From: Aegicerativicinus sediminis
Lineage (GTDB): Bacteria; Bacteroidota; Bacteroidia; Flavobacteriales; Flavobacteriaceae
Direction: 5' to 3'
Assembly (NCBI RefSeq): GCF_015476115.1
Contig: NZ_CP064295.1
Coordinates: 1,668,001-1,732,000 of the forward strand
DNA length: 64,000 bases
Shown: one piece after another, positions 35,685 through 44,909 of the stretch
Layout of the letters: each line of letters starts with the position of its first letter
Numbering within the stretch: the first letter of the stretch is position 1
Notes under the pieces: model-generated
What the model saw: only the letters and a program-made list of their open reading frames with translations
The model's database searches: none
Told to the model about the DNA's origin: nothing
Translations under genes and position numbers: made by a program

Positions 35685-37190
35685 ATGTTTACTGGAAAAA
35701 ATTACATCGGCTATTCTCAAAGTGCTGATGGAAATGACGTTTTTGAATCGTTTAATCCTAAATCCCAAACTATAGGTGGAAGTTTTGTAATTGCCACAAT
35801 TGAAGAAGTTAATAAGGCGGTGGCTTTAGCAAAAAATGCATTTCCTGTTTTTTCTGCAAAGTCAGATGAGGAAAGGGCAAATTTTCTTGAAACTATAGCT
35901 GATGAAATTTTGGCCTTGGGAGACGACCTTATTAATACTTATTGTTTTGAGTCGGGGTTACCCGAGGGACGAGCCATGGGTGAAAGAGGGAGAACAATGG
36001 GACAACTGAAGGCTTTTGCAAACCATATAAAAAGTGATAATTGGAGGCATGACTTTACAGACGAAGCTGATACTTCAAGGCAACCATTACCAAAACCAGA
36101 ATTGTTTAAATCTGCCTTGCCATTGGGTCCGATAGCTGTATTTGGGGCTAGTAATTTTCCCTTGGCTTTTTCCACTGCTGGAGGTGATACCGCAAGTGCG
36201 CTAGCTGCTGGTTGCCCTGTGGTTGTAAAAGGTCATCCAATGCATCCAGGAACTGGCGAATTAGTTTCTAAGGCCATTATTAAAGCTGCAAAAAAATGTG
36301 ATATGCCCGAAGGGGTATTTTCCAACTTAAATAGTAATGGTAATGAAGCTGGGCAGCTATTGGTCTCACACCCTGATATAAAAGGAGTAGGATTCACTGG
36401 GAGTTTAAAAGGTGGAAAGGCATTGTATGATTTAGCCTCCAAGAGGAATGAGCCAATTCCAGTTTTTGCGGAGATGGGTAGTATCAATCCAGTTGTGCTT
36501 TCATCTACAGCCATTGAGAAAAGAGGGAATGTAATCGCTAAACAGATTGCTGGTTCAGTTACATTGGGAGCTGGTCAATTTTGTACTAACCCAGGTCTGG
36601 TAATTGTTTTGGATAACCCAAACCTTAAAGAGTTCGAAAACCAACTTTCAAATGAATTAGAACAGATTGAAGCCCAATGTATGCTTCATCCTAATATTAA
36701 AAATGCCTTTAATAAAAACCGGGAATCTAAATTACAAAGTGAAGTAATAACTGCATTGAATGCCATTGGTAATGAAGAAGGTAATCTTTCATCTGGTATG
36801 GTGGTAAAGGTTGCTGCAAAAGACTTTGTTGCAAATTCTGAATTACAGGAAGAAGTATTTGGACCATTTACCATGCTCGTGGTAGCAAAGGATATGGAAG
36901 AATTGAAGAAGGTGATTTCATCACTTCATGGTCAATTAACCGCCAGTGTTTTAGCTGAACCAGAGGATTTTGAAGAATATAAGTCCATTGTAAATGCCCT
37001 TCAATTTAAAGTTGGCAGGATTATTTTCAATGGTATGCCAACAGGAGTTGAGGTTTCGCCCGCAATGGTTCATGGGGGCCCTTTTCCTGCAACAACAGAT
37101 AGTAGATTTACTTCCGTTGGTTTAACAGCAATACAAAGATGGATAAGGCCGATTTGTTTTCAAGATATGCCCAAAGATTTAATGCCGTAA
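35685..37190 (+). CDS. 2-oxoglutarate semialdehyde (2,5-dioxovalerate) dehydrogenase
   Basis: A 501-residue aldehyde dehydrogenase. The catalytic Cys300 is in GAGQFCTNPG and the general base Glu263 is in VFAEMGSINPV. GFTGSLKGGKALYDLA is the nucleotide-binding region, and FGASNFPLAFSTAGGDTASAL is the N-terminal signature of the 2-oxoglutarate semialdehyde branch rather than of general aldehyde dehydrogenases. It oxidises 2-oxoglutarate semialdehyde to 2-oxoglutarate, the last step of hydroxyproline, arabinose or glucarate routes. Here the deaminase and epimerase on either side point to hydroxyproline. An arabinose pathway is the alternative, since arabinosidases lie nearby, but no arabinose dehydrogenase or dehydratase is seen. 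Confidence 0.9.
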   Translation: MFTGKNYIGYSQSADGNDVFESFNPKSQTIGGSFVIATIEEVNKAVALAKNAFPVFSAKSDEERANFLETIADEILALGDDLINTYCFESGLPEGRAMGERGRTMGQLKAFANHIKSDNWRHDFTDEADTSRQPLPKPELFKSALPLGPIAVFGASNFPLAFSTAGGDTASALAAGCPVVVKGHPMHPGTGELVSKAIIKAAKKCDMPEGVFSNLNSNGNEAGQLLVSHPDIKGVGFTGSLKGGKALYDLASKRNEPIPVFAEMGSINPVVLSSTAIEKRGNVIAKQIAGSVTLGAGQFCTNPGLVIVLDNPNLKEFENQLSNELEQIEAQCMLHPNIKNAFNKNRESKLQSEVITALNAIGNEEGNLSSGMVVKVAAKDFVANSELQEEVFGPFTMLVVAKDMEELKKVISSLHGQLTASVLAEPEDFEEYKSIVNALQFKVGRIIFNGMPTGVEVSPAMVHGGPFPATTDSRFTSVGLTAIQRWIRPICFQDMPKDLMP

Positions 37191-37206
37191 GTGGCGTTTG
37201 TGATAC

Positions 37207-38214
37207 ATGATAAAACAAACTTTTGACTGTATTGATGCCCATACCTGCGGTAATCCCGTCAGGTTGGTAAAAAATGGTGGTCCCAAATTAATTGGAACCA
37301 CTATGAGCGAAAAACGTCAGCATTTTTTAAGGGAATACGATTGGATTCGGAAGGGTTTGATGTTTGAACCACGAGGGCACGATATGATGAGCGGTAGCAT
37401 TTTATATCCACCTCATGATCCCAATAACGATTTTGCCATTTTATTTATAGAAACCAGTGGTTGTTTACCTATGTGTGGACATGGCACTATTGGTACGGTT
37501 ACTATTGCCATTGAGGAAGGAATCATAACGCCAAAAATTCCAGGAAAAATTAGAATGGAGGCCCCTGCCGGTTTGGTAGAAATTGAATATAACCAAGTAA
37601 ATAATAAGGTGGAATGGGTAAAATTGACGAATGTTAAAAGTTATTTAGCTGCCTCTGAACTTACGGTGGATTGCCCAGGACTTGGAGAATTGGTTTTTGA
37701 TGTTGGTTATGGCGGAAATTTTTATGCAATAGTTGATCCTCAAAAGAATTTTCCAGGACTGGAACATTTCTCAGCTTCACAAATTATCAACTTTAGTCAG
37801 GTTGTAAGGCAAGAAATAAATTTAAAATATCCTGATTATTTTGTGCACCCTGAGAATGATACAATTCGGGATGTCACTCATATGCTTTGGACAGGAGCGG
37901 TAATCGACCCAACTTCCTCTGGAAGAAATGCTGTATTCTACGGTGACAAAGCTATTGACAGATCACCATGTGGAACAGGTACTTCTGCACGAATGGCACA
38001 ACTACATGCAAAGGGTAAATTGAAAGTTGGAGAAGATTTTATTCACGAAAGTTTTATAGGATCAAAATTTGTTGGAAGGATTGAAAAGGAGATGAGTGTT
38101 GGGGATAAGTTGGGTATAGTGCCAAGTATACAAGGATGGGCACGAATATATGGACACAACATCATAACAATTGATGAGGAAGATCCTTACGCCTTTGGTT
38201 TTCAAGTAATTTAA
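37207..38214 (+). CDS. 4-hydroxyproline 2-epimerase
   Basis: A 335-residue proline racemase-fold enzyme. Two catalytic cysteines act on the alpha-carbon, one in MCGHGTIG (Cys90) and one in SPCGTGTSARM (Cys255). Both are present, which separates it from trans-3-hydroxyproline dehydratases, where the second Cys is Ser or Thr. It converts trans-4-hydroxy-L-proline to cis-4-hydroxy-D-proline, the entry step of the pathway. The EPRGHDMMSGSILYPP segment is typical of hydroxyproline epimerases. It lies 16 bases after the dehydrogenase gene and 9 before the peptidase. The substrate comes from collagen or hydroxyproline-rich glycoproteins. Confidence 0.93.
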   Translation: MIKQTFDCIDAHTCGNPVRLVKNGGPKLIGTTMSEKRQHFLREYDWIRKGLMFEPRGHDMMSGSILYPPHDPNNDFAILFIETSGCLPMCGHGTIGTVTIAIEEGIITPKIPGKIRMEAPAGLVEIEYNQVNNKVEWVKLTNVKSYLAASELTVDCPGLGELVFDVGYGGNFYAIVDPQKNFPGLEHFSASQIINFSQVVRQEINLKYPDYFVHPENDTIRDVTHMLWTGAVIDPTSSGRNAVFYGDKAIDRSPCGTGTSARMAQLHAKGKLKVGEDFIHESFIGSKFVGRIEKEMSVGDKLGIVPSIQGWARIYGHNIITIDEEDPYAFGFQVI

Positions 38215-38223
38215 AATTTAGAT

Positions 38224-40488
38224 ATGAAATTCTTTTTATTGAGTCTTTTTTTAGTAATTAACCTTGGGGGGGTTGTGAAAGCACAAAATGATTCAGTGCC
38301 GTTGGAAACTTACCAAAGGGCAATGAAGTTCACTCCCCAGAATTTGATTAATAAAAAGGTTTACAATCTCCGCACAGATGTTACTTGGTACAAGGATGGC
38401 AAAAAATTTTGGTTTATTGATTATTCTCAAAATGGACCAACCTATTTTTCTTTCGATTTAAAATCTAAAAAAAAATCTCCCTTATTCAATCATGACAAGC
38501 TACGGTCTGCTTTAGAATCTGAAGTTGGTACTCGGCTAACCTTGGATAGTCTAAGATTTCAAAACATTGAAGTTAAAGACTCCTCCATTCATTTTCAATT
38601 CAAAGAGAATAAGTATGAATGGTCACTTAAAAACGAAAAGTTGGCGAAAAAAGATTCTGCTAGAAACAACAATAATGGTAACCGATTTGAAAGCATTTCC
38701 CCGAACAAACAATGGAAAGTTTACAGAAAAGATCACAATCTGTTTTTGGAACATACTCAAACATCTGAAAAAACCGCCTTATCTGAGGACGGTGAGGAGG
38801 GTTATGACTATGCGAGTTGGTATGGTTGGTTCGATGAAATGATGGGTGAAGGAGGGGCAAGGCCTGAACGATTCTCAGTTTCTTGGTCTTCAAATTCTAA
38901 CTATTTATTTACCCAGATATGTGATGTGCGGAAGGCAGATAAAATGTATTTGTTGAATTATGCGATTGATAGTTTGTATCGTCCATCCGTACAATCTTAT
39001 TACCGTGGTTCTCCCGGAGATTCTACTTTGGTTTTGGTAACACCTGTTATTTATAATATTCAGACTAAAAGCAGGCTTTCTTTAGACCTACCTATCAATA
39101 CTCATATAAATGCCGTGGGTTTACAGTTCTTGGAAGGTAAAGACTATGCTTTGGCTTCATGGAAGGAGCGTGGATTTAAAAAAGTCGTATTAAAGGGAAT
39201 CGACTTAAAAACCCAAGAAATGGTAAGCCTATGGGAAGAAACCTCAAATACAAGTATTGACAATTTTGAATTCAGGTATTTAGAAAAGCAAGACAAAATA
39301 GTTGTTCTTTCAGAAAAGTCTGGTTGGAAGCAGTTGTATCTGTTAGATATTTCTAGCTCAAAAGTAACTCCACTTACACAAGGTAACTTTGTAGTTAATG
39401 AGATTTCTTATATCAATTCTGAAAATGGGGAAGTATATTATTTGGCCTCTGGTACAGATACAAATATGAACCCTTACTACCAGCGATTGTATAAGGTAAA
39501 TTTAGAAGGTGAAAATCAATTATTAACTCCGGAACAAGTTCATCACCAGATTCAATTTTCATTTGAAGGAGATTATTTTGTGGATACGATTTCTGCAGTT
39601 GATGTGCCCTCCAAAACCGTCTTGAGAAATGCCGAGACTGGTAAAATTGTTGCCCAATTAACTACAGCCAATACATTTTGGGCGGAGGAACTAGGTTGGA
39701 AGCGACCGGAAACTTTTTCATTAATTGGTAAGGATGGAAAAACCACCATTTACGGTTCGTTTATTCTCCCTACCAATTTCGATCCTAATAAAAAATACCC
39801 TGTTTTAGATGCGACTTACACTGGTCCACATACACAGGTATTTCCTAAATCATTCAATTTGGCATTTAACAATCAATATTTTGCAGAATTAGGTTTTATA
39901 GTCGTTTCAATTGATGGATTGGGTACAGCGGGAAGGTCTAAGGCTTTTAGGGAACATTCTTATCAAAATATGGGAGATAACCTGAGAGATCATGTTTTAG
40001 CTATAACTGAACTGGCTAATCGTTATAAATTTATTGATGCCGAAAGGGTCGGAATATTTGGTCATTCCGCAGGGGGTTACGATTCTGGACATGGCATTTT
40101 GGCCTTTCCAGATTTTTATAAAGTTGCAGTTGCTAGTTCCGGAGATCACGACTTTCGTATGGAGAAGGCATGGTGGCCAGAGATGTATATGGGTTGGCCA
40201 ATAACTGAGAAGTATGAGGAAGTTTCCAATATAACTTTGGCCAAGAATTTAAAAGGAAAACTACTGTTGGTTCACGGTGGCTTAGATCATAATGTTAACC
40301 CTTCTGCAACCTATAAGTTAGCTGAAGCCCTTGTTAAGGAAAATAAAGATTTTGATATGTTGATTTTGCCTAGCCAGAGACATGGTTATGTTGGTGAAGC
40401 AAGAAATGTATTCTTAAAACGTCGCTTAAATTATTTTGTTGAACATTTATTGCATAAGACCCCACGTTGGGACTATGATTTTGAGTAA
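38224..40488 (+). CDS. S9 dipeptidyl peptidase IV-like serine peptidase
   Basis: A 754-residue exported protein with signal peptide ending VVKAQ. The N-terminal part is a beta-propeller (DPPIV_N), the C-terminal part an alpha/beta hydrolase. The catalytic triad is Ser615 (GHSAGGY), Asp688 (GGLDHNV) and His720 (SQRHGY). DPP-IV enzymes remove X-Pro or X-Hyp dipeptides from N-termini. The nucleophile elbow is GHSAG rather than GWSYG, a divergent but active form. Its position inside the hydroxyproline operon suggests that it produces hydroxyproline-containing dipeptides in the periplasm. It ends 2 bases before the next gene. The propeller lacks obvious metal sites. Confidence 0.9.
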   Translation: MKFFLLSLFLVINLGGVVKAQNDSVPLETYQRAMKFTPQNLINKKVYNLRTDVTWYKDGKKFWFIDYSQNGPTYFSFDLKSKKKSPLFNHDKLRSALESEVGTRLTLDSLRFQNIEVKDSSIHFQFKENKYEWSLKNEKLAKKDSARNNNNGNRFESISPNKQWKVYRKDHNLFLEHTQTSEKTALSEDGEEGYDYASWYGWFDEMMGEGGARPERFSVSWSSNSNYLFTQICDVRKADKMYLLNYAIDSLYRPSVQSYYRGSPGDSTLVLVTPVIYNIQTKSRLSLDLPINTHINAVGLQFLEGKDYALASWKERGFKKVVLKGIDLKTQEMVSLWEETSNTSIDNFEFRYLEKQDKIVVLSEKSGWKQLYLLDISSSKVTPLTQGNFVVNEISYINSENGEVYYLASGTDTNMNPYYQRLYKVNLEGENQLLTPEQVHHQIQFSFEGDYFVDTISAVDVPSKTVLRNAETGKIVAQLTTANTFWAEELGWKRPETFSLIGKDGKTTIYGSFILPTNFDPNKKYPVLDATYTGPHTQVFPKSFNLAFNNQYFAELGFIVVSIDGLGTAGRSKAFREHSYQNMGDNLRDHVLAITELANRYKFIDAERVGIFGHSAGGYDSGHGILAFPDFYKVAVASSGDHDFRMEKAWWPEMYMGWPITEKYEEVSNITLAKNLKGKLLLVHGGLDHNVNPSATYKLAEALVKENKDFDMLILPSQRHGYVGEARNVFLKRRLNYFVEHLLHKTPRWDYDFE

Positions 40489-40490
40489 CT

Positions 40491-41741
40491 ATGAATAGAA
40501 AATGCGTTATTATTGGCGGTGGAATAGTAGGTTTATGTACGGCCTATTATCTAATAAAAGAAGGTCATGAGGTAATTGTTGTTGATAAGGGAACGGACGC
40601 CGAAGGAGCTTCTTACGTAAACGCGGGCTACATAACCCCAAGTCATGTTATACCCTTAAGTTCACCCGGAATAATTACTAAAGGTTTAAAATGGATGTTT
40701 AACAGTAGAAGTCCATTCTATGTGAAACCACGTCTGGAAAGTAATTTTTTAAGTTGGTCATGGGCTTTCAAGAAATCTGCAACAGAGGCTAAGGTAAAGA
40801 AAGCCATTCCTGTAATAAAGGAAATTAATTTTTTAAGCAGGGATCTATATGAATCTATGAGAGCTGGTGGAGATTTCGATTTTAATTATCATCGAAACGG
40901 AATCTTTATGTGCTATAAAACTGAAGAGGCAGAAAAACATGAAACGTATGCAGCAGATTTGGCTATTAAAGAAGGTATGGATGTTAGACACTGTACCTTG
41001 GAGGAAATGAAAAAAATGCAACCCGGTGTAGATTATAATCTAAAGGGCTCATTTTTCTACGACTGCGATGGGCATATGACTCCCGATGATTTTATGCAAC
41101 AAATTACTACTTACCTTGAAAAATCTGGAGTTACCATTTTAAGGGGTAAAGAAGTTGTAGATTTTAATCAAAGCGGAAATAAAGTAACTAAGGTTGAATT
41201 ACTAGGTGAGGTTATAGATTGTGATGAGGTTGTTATTTGTTCTGGTGTTTGGACATCAGGGTTAGTAAATAAATTAGGAAGTAAAATGCTTATGGAAGCA
41301 GGAAAGGGTTACAGTTTTAATACCTACACTTCTACCAACATGACAATTCCTTGTATTTTGGTTGATTCCAAATGCGCGGTTACACCGATGAATGGTTTTA
41401 CTCGATTTGCTGGGACTATGGAACTTTCGGGCATTAATAAAATTATTCGCAAGGAAAGGGTAGATGCAATTGCCGATGCTGCCAATTCATATTTTAATCA
41501 TTTAAAAATTACTGAGGAAGAAAAATCTAAAGCCCGCAGTGGGTTGCGTCCTTGTACTCCAGATGGACTTCCCTATATCGGTCGGCTTGGAAATTGGAAG
41601 AATGTAACCGTAGCAGCAGGTCATGCTATGATGGGATGGAGCCTTGCGCCTGCGACGGGAAAATTTGTTTCAGAAATTATTTCAGAGCAGCCATTATCGA
41701 TGGACATTAGTCCTTTTTCGCCCGAGAGAAGATTCGTTTAA
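40491..41741 (+). CDS. FAD-dependent D-amino-acid (D-hydroxyproline) oxidoreductase
   Basis: A 416-residue DadA/DAO-fold flavoprotein. The N-terminal dinucleotide motif is VIIGGGIVGLCTAYYL, followed by the DadA-type substrate region VNAGYITPSHVIPLSSPG. The C-terminal FAD block is RPCTPDGLPYIGRL with AAGHAMMGWSLAPATGK. It would oxidise cis-4-hydroxy-D-proline to 1-pyrroline-4-hydroxy-2-carboxylate, passing electrons to oxygen or the quinone pool. With the epimerase, deaminase and dehydrogenase it completes the pathway to 2-oxoglutarate. No separate subunits (LhpE/LhpF-like) are present, so a single-chain enzyme is inferred. D-Ala or D-Pro oxidation cannot be excluded. Confidence 0.88.
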   Translation: MNRKCVIIGGGIVGLCTAYYLIKEGHEVIVVDKGTDAEGASYVNAGYITPSHVIPLSSPGIITKGLKWMFNSRSPFYVKPRLESNFLSWSWAFKKSATEAKVKKAIPVIKEINFLSRDLYESMRAGGDFDFNYHRNGIFMCYKTEEAEKHETYAADLAIKEGMDVRHCTLEEMKKMQPGVDYNLKGSFFYDCDGHMTPDDFMQQITTYLEKSGVTILRGKEVVDFNQSGNKVTKVELLGEVIDCDEVVICSGVWTSGLVNKLGSKMLMEAGKGYSFNTYTSTNMTIPCILVDSKCAVTPMNGFTRFAGTMELSGINKIIRKERVDAIADAANSYFNHLKITEEEKSKARSGLRPCTPDGLPYIGRLGNWKNVTVAAGHAMMGWSLAPATGKFVSEIISEQPLSMDISPFSPERRFV

Positions 41742-41751
41742 AATTGTTTGG

Positions 41752-42612
41752 TTGAAACCAATTCTATTCAAAATACCAAAATCAAGCAAAGCATCTATCC
41801 TTATTCAAGTTGATGAGGAGCGGCATTTTTATGATAAGTTACATTATCATCCAGAATTTCAGATAACCTTGGTTGAAAAGGGTGATGGATTGTTTTTTGG
41901 GGGAGTGGGAATGGGAAAGTTTGCCCCTGGGGACATATTTTTTGTTGGCCAGAGTACGCCACATTTACTAAAGTCTTCTAAACGTTATTACCAAGAAAAC
42001 TCAAGCGGTGTAAAATCTATTTCTGTTTTTTTTAATTATAATTCATTTGGAGACTCGTTTTTTGAATTGCCAGAAATGCGGCAATTGAAAAAGCTTTTGG
42101 AGATTACATCCAGAGTTATAAAAGTCTCCGAAGGAGAACAGCTTAGAGTCGGCCGTTTAATCCAACGAATGTTAGATTTGAAGGAACACGACAGAATTAT
42201 TGGCTTGATGGAAATTCTGAGGGACATCGCAAATTCAGAAGTTAGTTATATAAATTCTGATGTTGTGACCTATCAATTGAAGGAACAAGGTATTAAAAGG
42301 CTAGATTCGGTTTTGAATTACACGTTTACACATTATAGCGAAACCATCAACATTGATCAAATTGCAGATTTAGCAAATTTAAGTCGCTCTCAGTTCAGTA
42401 GGTATTTTAAGGAACGCACGGGTAAAAGTTATATGGCTTTTTTAAATGAGGTCCGTATTGAAAATGCATGTTCTATGCTGTTGGATTCCCAATCGACCAT
42501 CGAAGCAATTAGTTATGATGTAGGCTTTCAAAATCTATCTAATTTTAATAGGCAGTTTAAAAAGATAAAAAACCTTACGCCTTCTGCCTTTAGAAATATC
42601 AATCAGCTTTAA
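41752..42612 (+). CDS. AraC-family transcriptional regulator
   Basis: About 286 residues. The N-terminal half is a cupin sensor domain (HYHPEFQITLVEKGDG), the C-terminal half two helix-turn-helix motifs, the first IADLANLSRSQFSRYFKERTG and the second TIEAISYDVGFQNLSNFNRQFKK. It probably senses hydroxyproline or a related metabolite and controls the operon it closes. The start is uncertain. The frame opens at 41644 inside the oxidoreductase gene, but the homologous region begins after that gene's stop (41741), and TTG at 41752 is the best start; the ATT at 41743 is less likely. The gene lies convergent with the esterase, 3 bases apart. Confidence 0.86.
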   Translation: MKPILFKIPKSSKASILIQVDEERHFYDKLHYHPEFQITLVEKGDGLFFGGVGMGKFAPGDIFFVGQSTPHLLKSSKRYYQENSSGVKSISVFFNYNSFGDSFFELPEMRQLKKLLEITSRVIKVSEGEQLRVGRLIQRMLDLKEHDRIIGLMEILRDIANSEVSYINSDVVTYQLKEQGIKRLDSVLNYTFTHYSETINIDQIADLANLSRSQFSRYFKERTGKSYMAFLNEVRIENACSMLLDSQSTIEAISYDVGFQNLSNFNRQFKKIKNLTPSAFRNINQL

Positions 42613-42615
42613 TTA

Positions 42616-43836
42616 TCAATTGCCGGAGGATTCTCTTTCCAAAGCCTCTAGCTTTGTAGTGGAGGCTTCCAATACAGGATGGTCGGATTTTTTAGCTAGC
42701 TCTATAGCCTTTTTATAATTTTCTTTGGCTTTTTCTATTTTCCCAAGTCTTGCATAGCCATCGGCAAGGCTGTCATAAACATTGGCTGAATTGGGATAAT
42801 TTTTCACATTGGTTTCAAAAGCATATATGCCAACCTCTTTAAATCCATCCATTGGGGCACTTAAAAATTGATAACCCCATTCATTTACAATAGGTTCTGA
42901 GGAGATTTCAAAACCGTATAATTCGGAAATATCTTGCGAATGTTTTACTAAATAGTCCACAAATCCTTTTCGTCCACCGAAACGATCAAAGTCCTCTGGT
43001 GATTTAGGTTCGTCATATTTGTAATCTTGAAAAATAAATTCTAGTCCATTATAGGTGCCCCTGTGCGGAATTGTACCATGAGTTTCGGTAAACATGGGCT
43101 CAAATTTGTATTTGATGTTGGTTTCGGGATGTTTTTCGGAATGGTCTTCAAATTCGCCTATAAGCTTATAAACTCCTCCTAGCATGGTGCCGCCTTCATT
43201 GCCGATTGTCATATAATAACGAATTCGTTCCTTATTATATTTATCAAAAAATGGCTTCATATTTTTTGATAGATTTTGATCATTGAACCAAAGACTTGGG
43301 CTTAAAGCAATATACGCTTGAAACAGTTTTGGCTTATTAAGGAATGCATAGGTCGCAAACAGACCGCCAAATGAATGGCCTATTAAAATGTTGTAAGGAG
43401 CCGGGCTATAGGTTTTATTTATTTCCGGCATTAATTCTGTTTCAATAAACTTTAAAAAATTATCAGCCCCGCCTGATCCCTGAATTACGTTAGATTCATC
43501 ATTGTCTATTATGGTTTGTTCAGGAGTTAAATCTCGCGTCCTATTGGTGTTTTCAATAGCTACCACTATTGCTGCTGGCATTCGACTACCTCCAGCTAAA
43601 AAATCAGTAATACCAGATGTATGTAAAAAATGAGTCCGTCCATCTAATAAATAAATCACTGGGTAGGCGGTATCGAAAGAATTAAATCGGTTTGGAAGAT
43701 GAACCGTGTAGGTTCGCTCTTCATTGAGAACTTCCGATTTTATCTTAAAACGTTTGCCGATAACCACATCTTCTTGTGCAATAATAAGTGATGAAGTGAA
43801 TACTAAAAAAGAAAAAAGGACTGGTAACAATTTCAT
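42616..43836 (-). CDS. Secreted esterase (esterase D-like alpha/beta hydrolase) with TPR tail
   Basis: A 406-residue exported protein with signal peptide ending SLIIAQ. The esterase fold has YPVIYLLDGR (oxyanion loop), the nucleophile elbow GHSFGGLFA and a His in ETHGTIPHRG. It is of the enterochelin esterase/feruloyl esterase D superfamily. The last 70 residues form one or two TPR-like helix pairs (YDSLADGYARLGKIEKAKENY). It could cleave an ester in a natural polymer, or a siderophore. It is convergent with the AraC gene and divergent from the lipoprotein at 43950, so it is not part of the hydroxyproline operon. Confidence 0.85.
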   Translation of the reverse strand: MKLLPVLFSFLVFTSSLIIAQEDVVIGKRFKIKSEVLNEERTYTVHLPNRFNSFDTAYPVIYLLDGRTHFLHTSGITDFLAGGSRMPAAIVVAIENTNRTRDLTPEQTIIDNDESNVIQGSGGADNFLKFIETELMPEINKTYSPAPYNILIGHSFGGLFATYAFLNKPKLFQAYIALSPSLWFNDQNLSKNMKPFFDKYNKERIRYYMTIGNEGGTMLGGVYKLIGEFEDHSEKHPETNIKYKFEPMFTETHGTIPHRGTYNGLEFIFQDYKYDEPKSPEDFDRFGGRKGFVDYLVKHSQDISELYGFEISSEPIVNEWGYQFLSAPMDGFKEVGIYAFETNVKNYPNSANVYDSLADGYARLGKIEKAKENYKKAIELAKKSDHPVLEASTTKLEALERESSGN

Positions 43837-43848
43837 AATAAAGGAATT

Positions 43849-43901
43849 AATCTTCTTAAAATTAATAATTTATATCAATTAAAAAATCTTCTTAACTTTA
43901 A
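43849..43901. repeat. 17-base imperfect direct repeat in a divergent intergenic region
   Basis: AATCTTCTTAAAATTAA (43849-43865) recurs as AATCTTCTTAACTTTAA (43885-43901), 36 bases apart, between the - strand esterase and the + strand lipoprotein. It may be a regulatory repeat. The region is otherwise AT-rich and without genes. Confidence 0.35.
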
Positions 43902-43949
43902 AAACCCCACTTTTAAGAAATCATAACACCACTAAATTCAATTATTTTT

Positions 43950-44897
43950 ATGAAGCGTATATTCATTGCTTTAGGTATCTTTTGCCTTTTTATTATGGTC
44001 ATTGCCTGTAAAGAAAATTCAAAAGAAAACCCAGAAGCACAACCCTCTAACATTCCATTATCAACAATCGAGATAACCACAAACGTGATGGACTTCCAAA
44101 TGCCCGATACACTTAACTCTGGCTGGACAACTTTTAAATATATCAACAAATCAGATGAGGTACACTTTCTAATATTTGAGAAAATGCCCGATAGTTTGAG
44201 ATTTTCTGATTACAAGCGGGATATATTTCCTCCCTTTTTGGCGGCTCATGATTTAATGTCTGAAGGGAATTTTGAGGCTGCTATGCAGGAATTCGGTAAA
44301 ATACCTGCTTGGTTTTCTCAAGTTAAAGTTGCTGGTGGTGTTGGCATGACCAGCGAAAGGATGACCGCCCAATCCACAATATATCTAGAACCTGGAGTTT
44401 ATGTTATGGAGTGTTATGTGCGAATGCCAGATGGCAAGCCTCATGCACTTTTGGGAATGATTAAGGAGATTATTGTTACTGATCAAAAAAATCCAGAACT
44501 AGACTTTTCTCCAGATTATGTAATTAGCGTTTCGGCTATGTCAGGTATTCAATTTAATGATTCAATTCCTAATGGAAACTATCAATTTGAGGTGAATTTT
44601 AAAGACCAAAAAATTTATGAAAGTATGTTAGGGCATGATGTTAATTTGGTGCGATTAGAAGAGGGTAAAGAATTAGATAGTTTGGCTAATTGGCTAAATG
44701 CTTCTGATTTTCAAGCCCTGAGAACTCCAGCGCCACAAGGATACCAATTTTTAGGAGGTGTGCAAGACTTAGAAGCAAATCAAAAAGGCTATTTTAGTGT
44801 TGAATTAAGGCCTGGAAGCTATGTCCTGATTTCTGAAATTCCTGATGCTCTTAACAGAAATATGTACAAGACTTTTAATGTTTATACCAAAAACTAA
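43950..44897 (+). CDS. Cupredoxin-like lipoprotein of unknown function
   Basis: A 315-residue lipoprotein (leader ending VIAC). A first beta-sandwich region (about 40-180) resembles a cupredoxin, and His72 (DEVHFLIF), Cys155 (MECYVRM), His165 (KPHALLGM) and Met170 form a possible type 1 copper ligand set, although the Cys-to-His spacing of ten residues is longer than usual. A second, weaker repeat of the fold runs from about 190 to 315. It is probably anchored in the inner or outer membrane. The gene precedes an amidohydrolase by 12 bases, probably in one operon. Copper binding is a prediction; a structural fold without metal is the alternative. Confidence 0.6.
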   Translation: MKRIFIALGIFCLFIMVIACKENSKENPEAQPSNIPLSTIEITTNVMDFQMPDTLNSGWTTFKYINKSDEVHFLIFEKMPDSLRFSDYKRDIFPPFLAAHDLMSEGNFEAAMQEFGKIPAWFSQVKVAGGVGMTSERMTAQSTIYLEPGVYVMECYVRMPDGKPHALLGMIKEIIVTDQKNPELDFSPDYVISVSAMSGIQFNDSIPNGNYQFEVNFKDQKIYESMLGHDVNLVRLEEGKELDSLANWLNASDFQALRTPAPQGYQFLGGVQDLEANQKGYFSVELRPGSYVLISEIPDALNRNMYKTFNVYTKN

Positions 44898-44909
44898 CCA
44901 AAACTTTAA

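Noticed and set aside
41644-41751. ATG at 41644 as the start of the AraC regulator
   Set aside because: It lies inside the oxidoreductase gene and adds residues unlike a cupin domain; the region homologous to the family begins after 41741.
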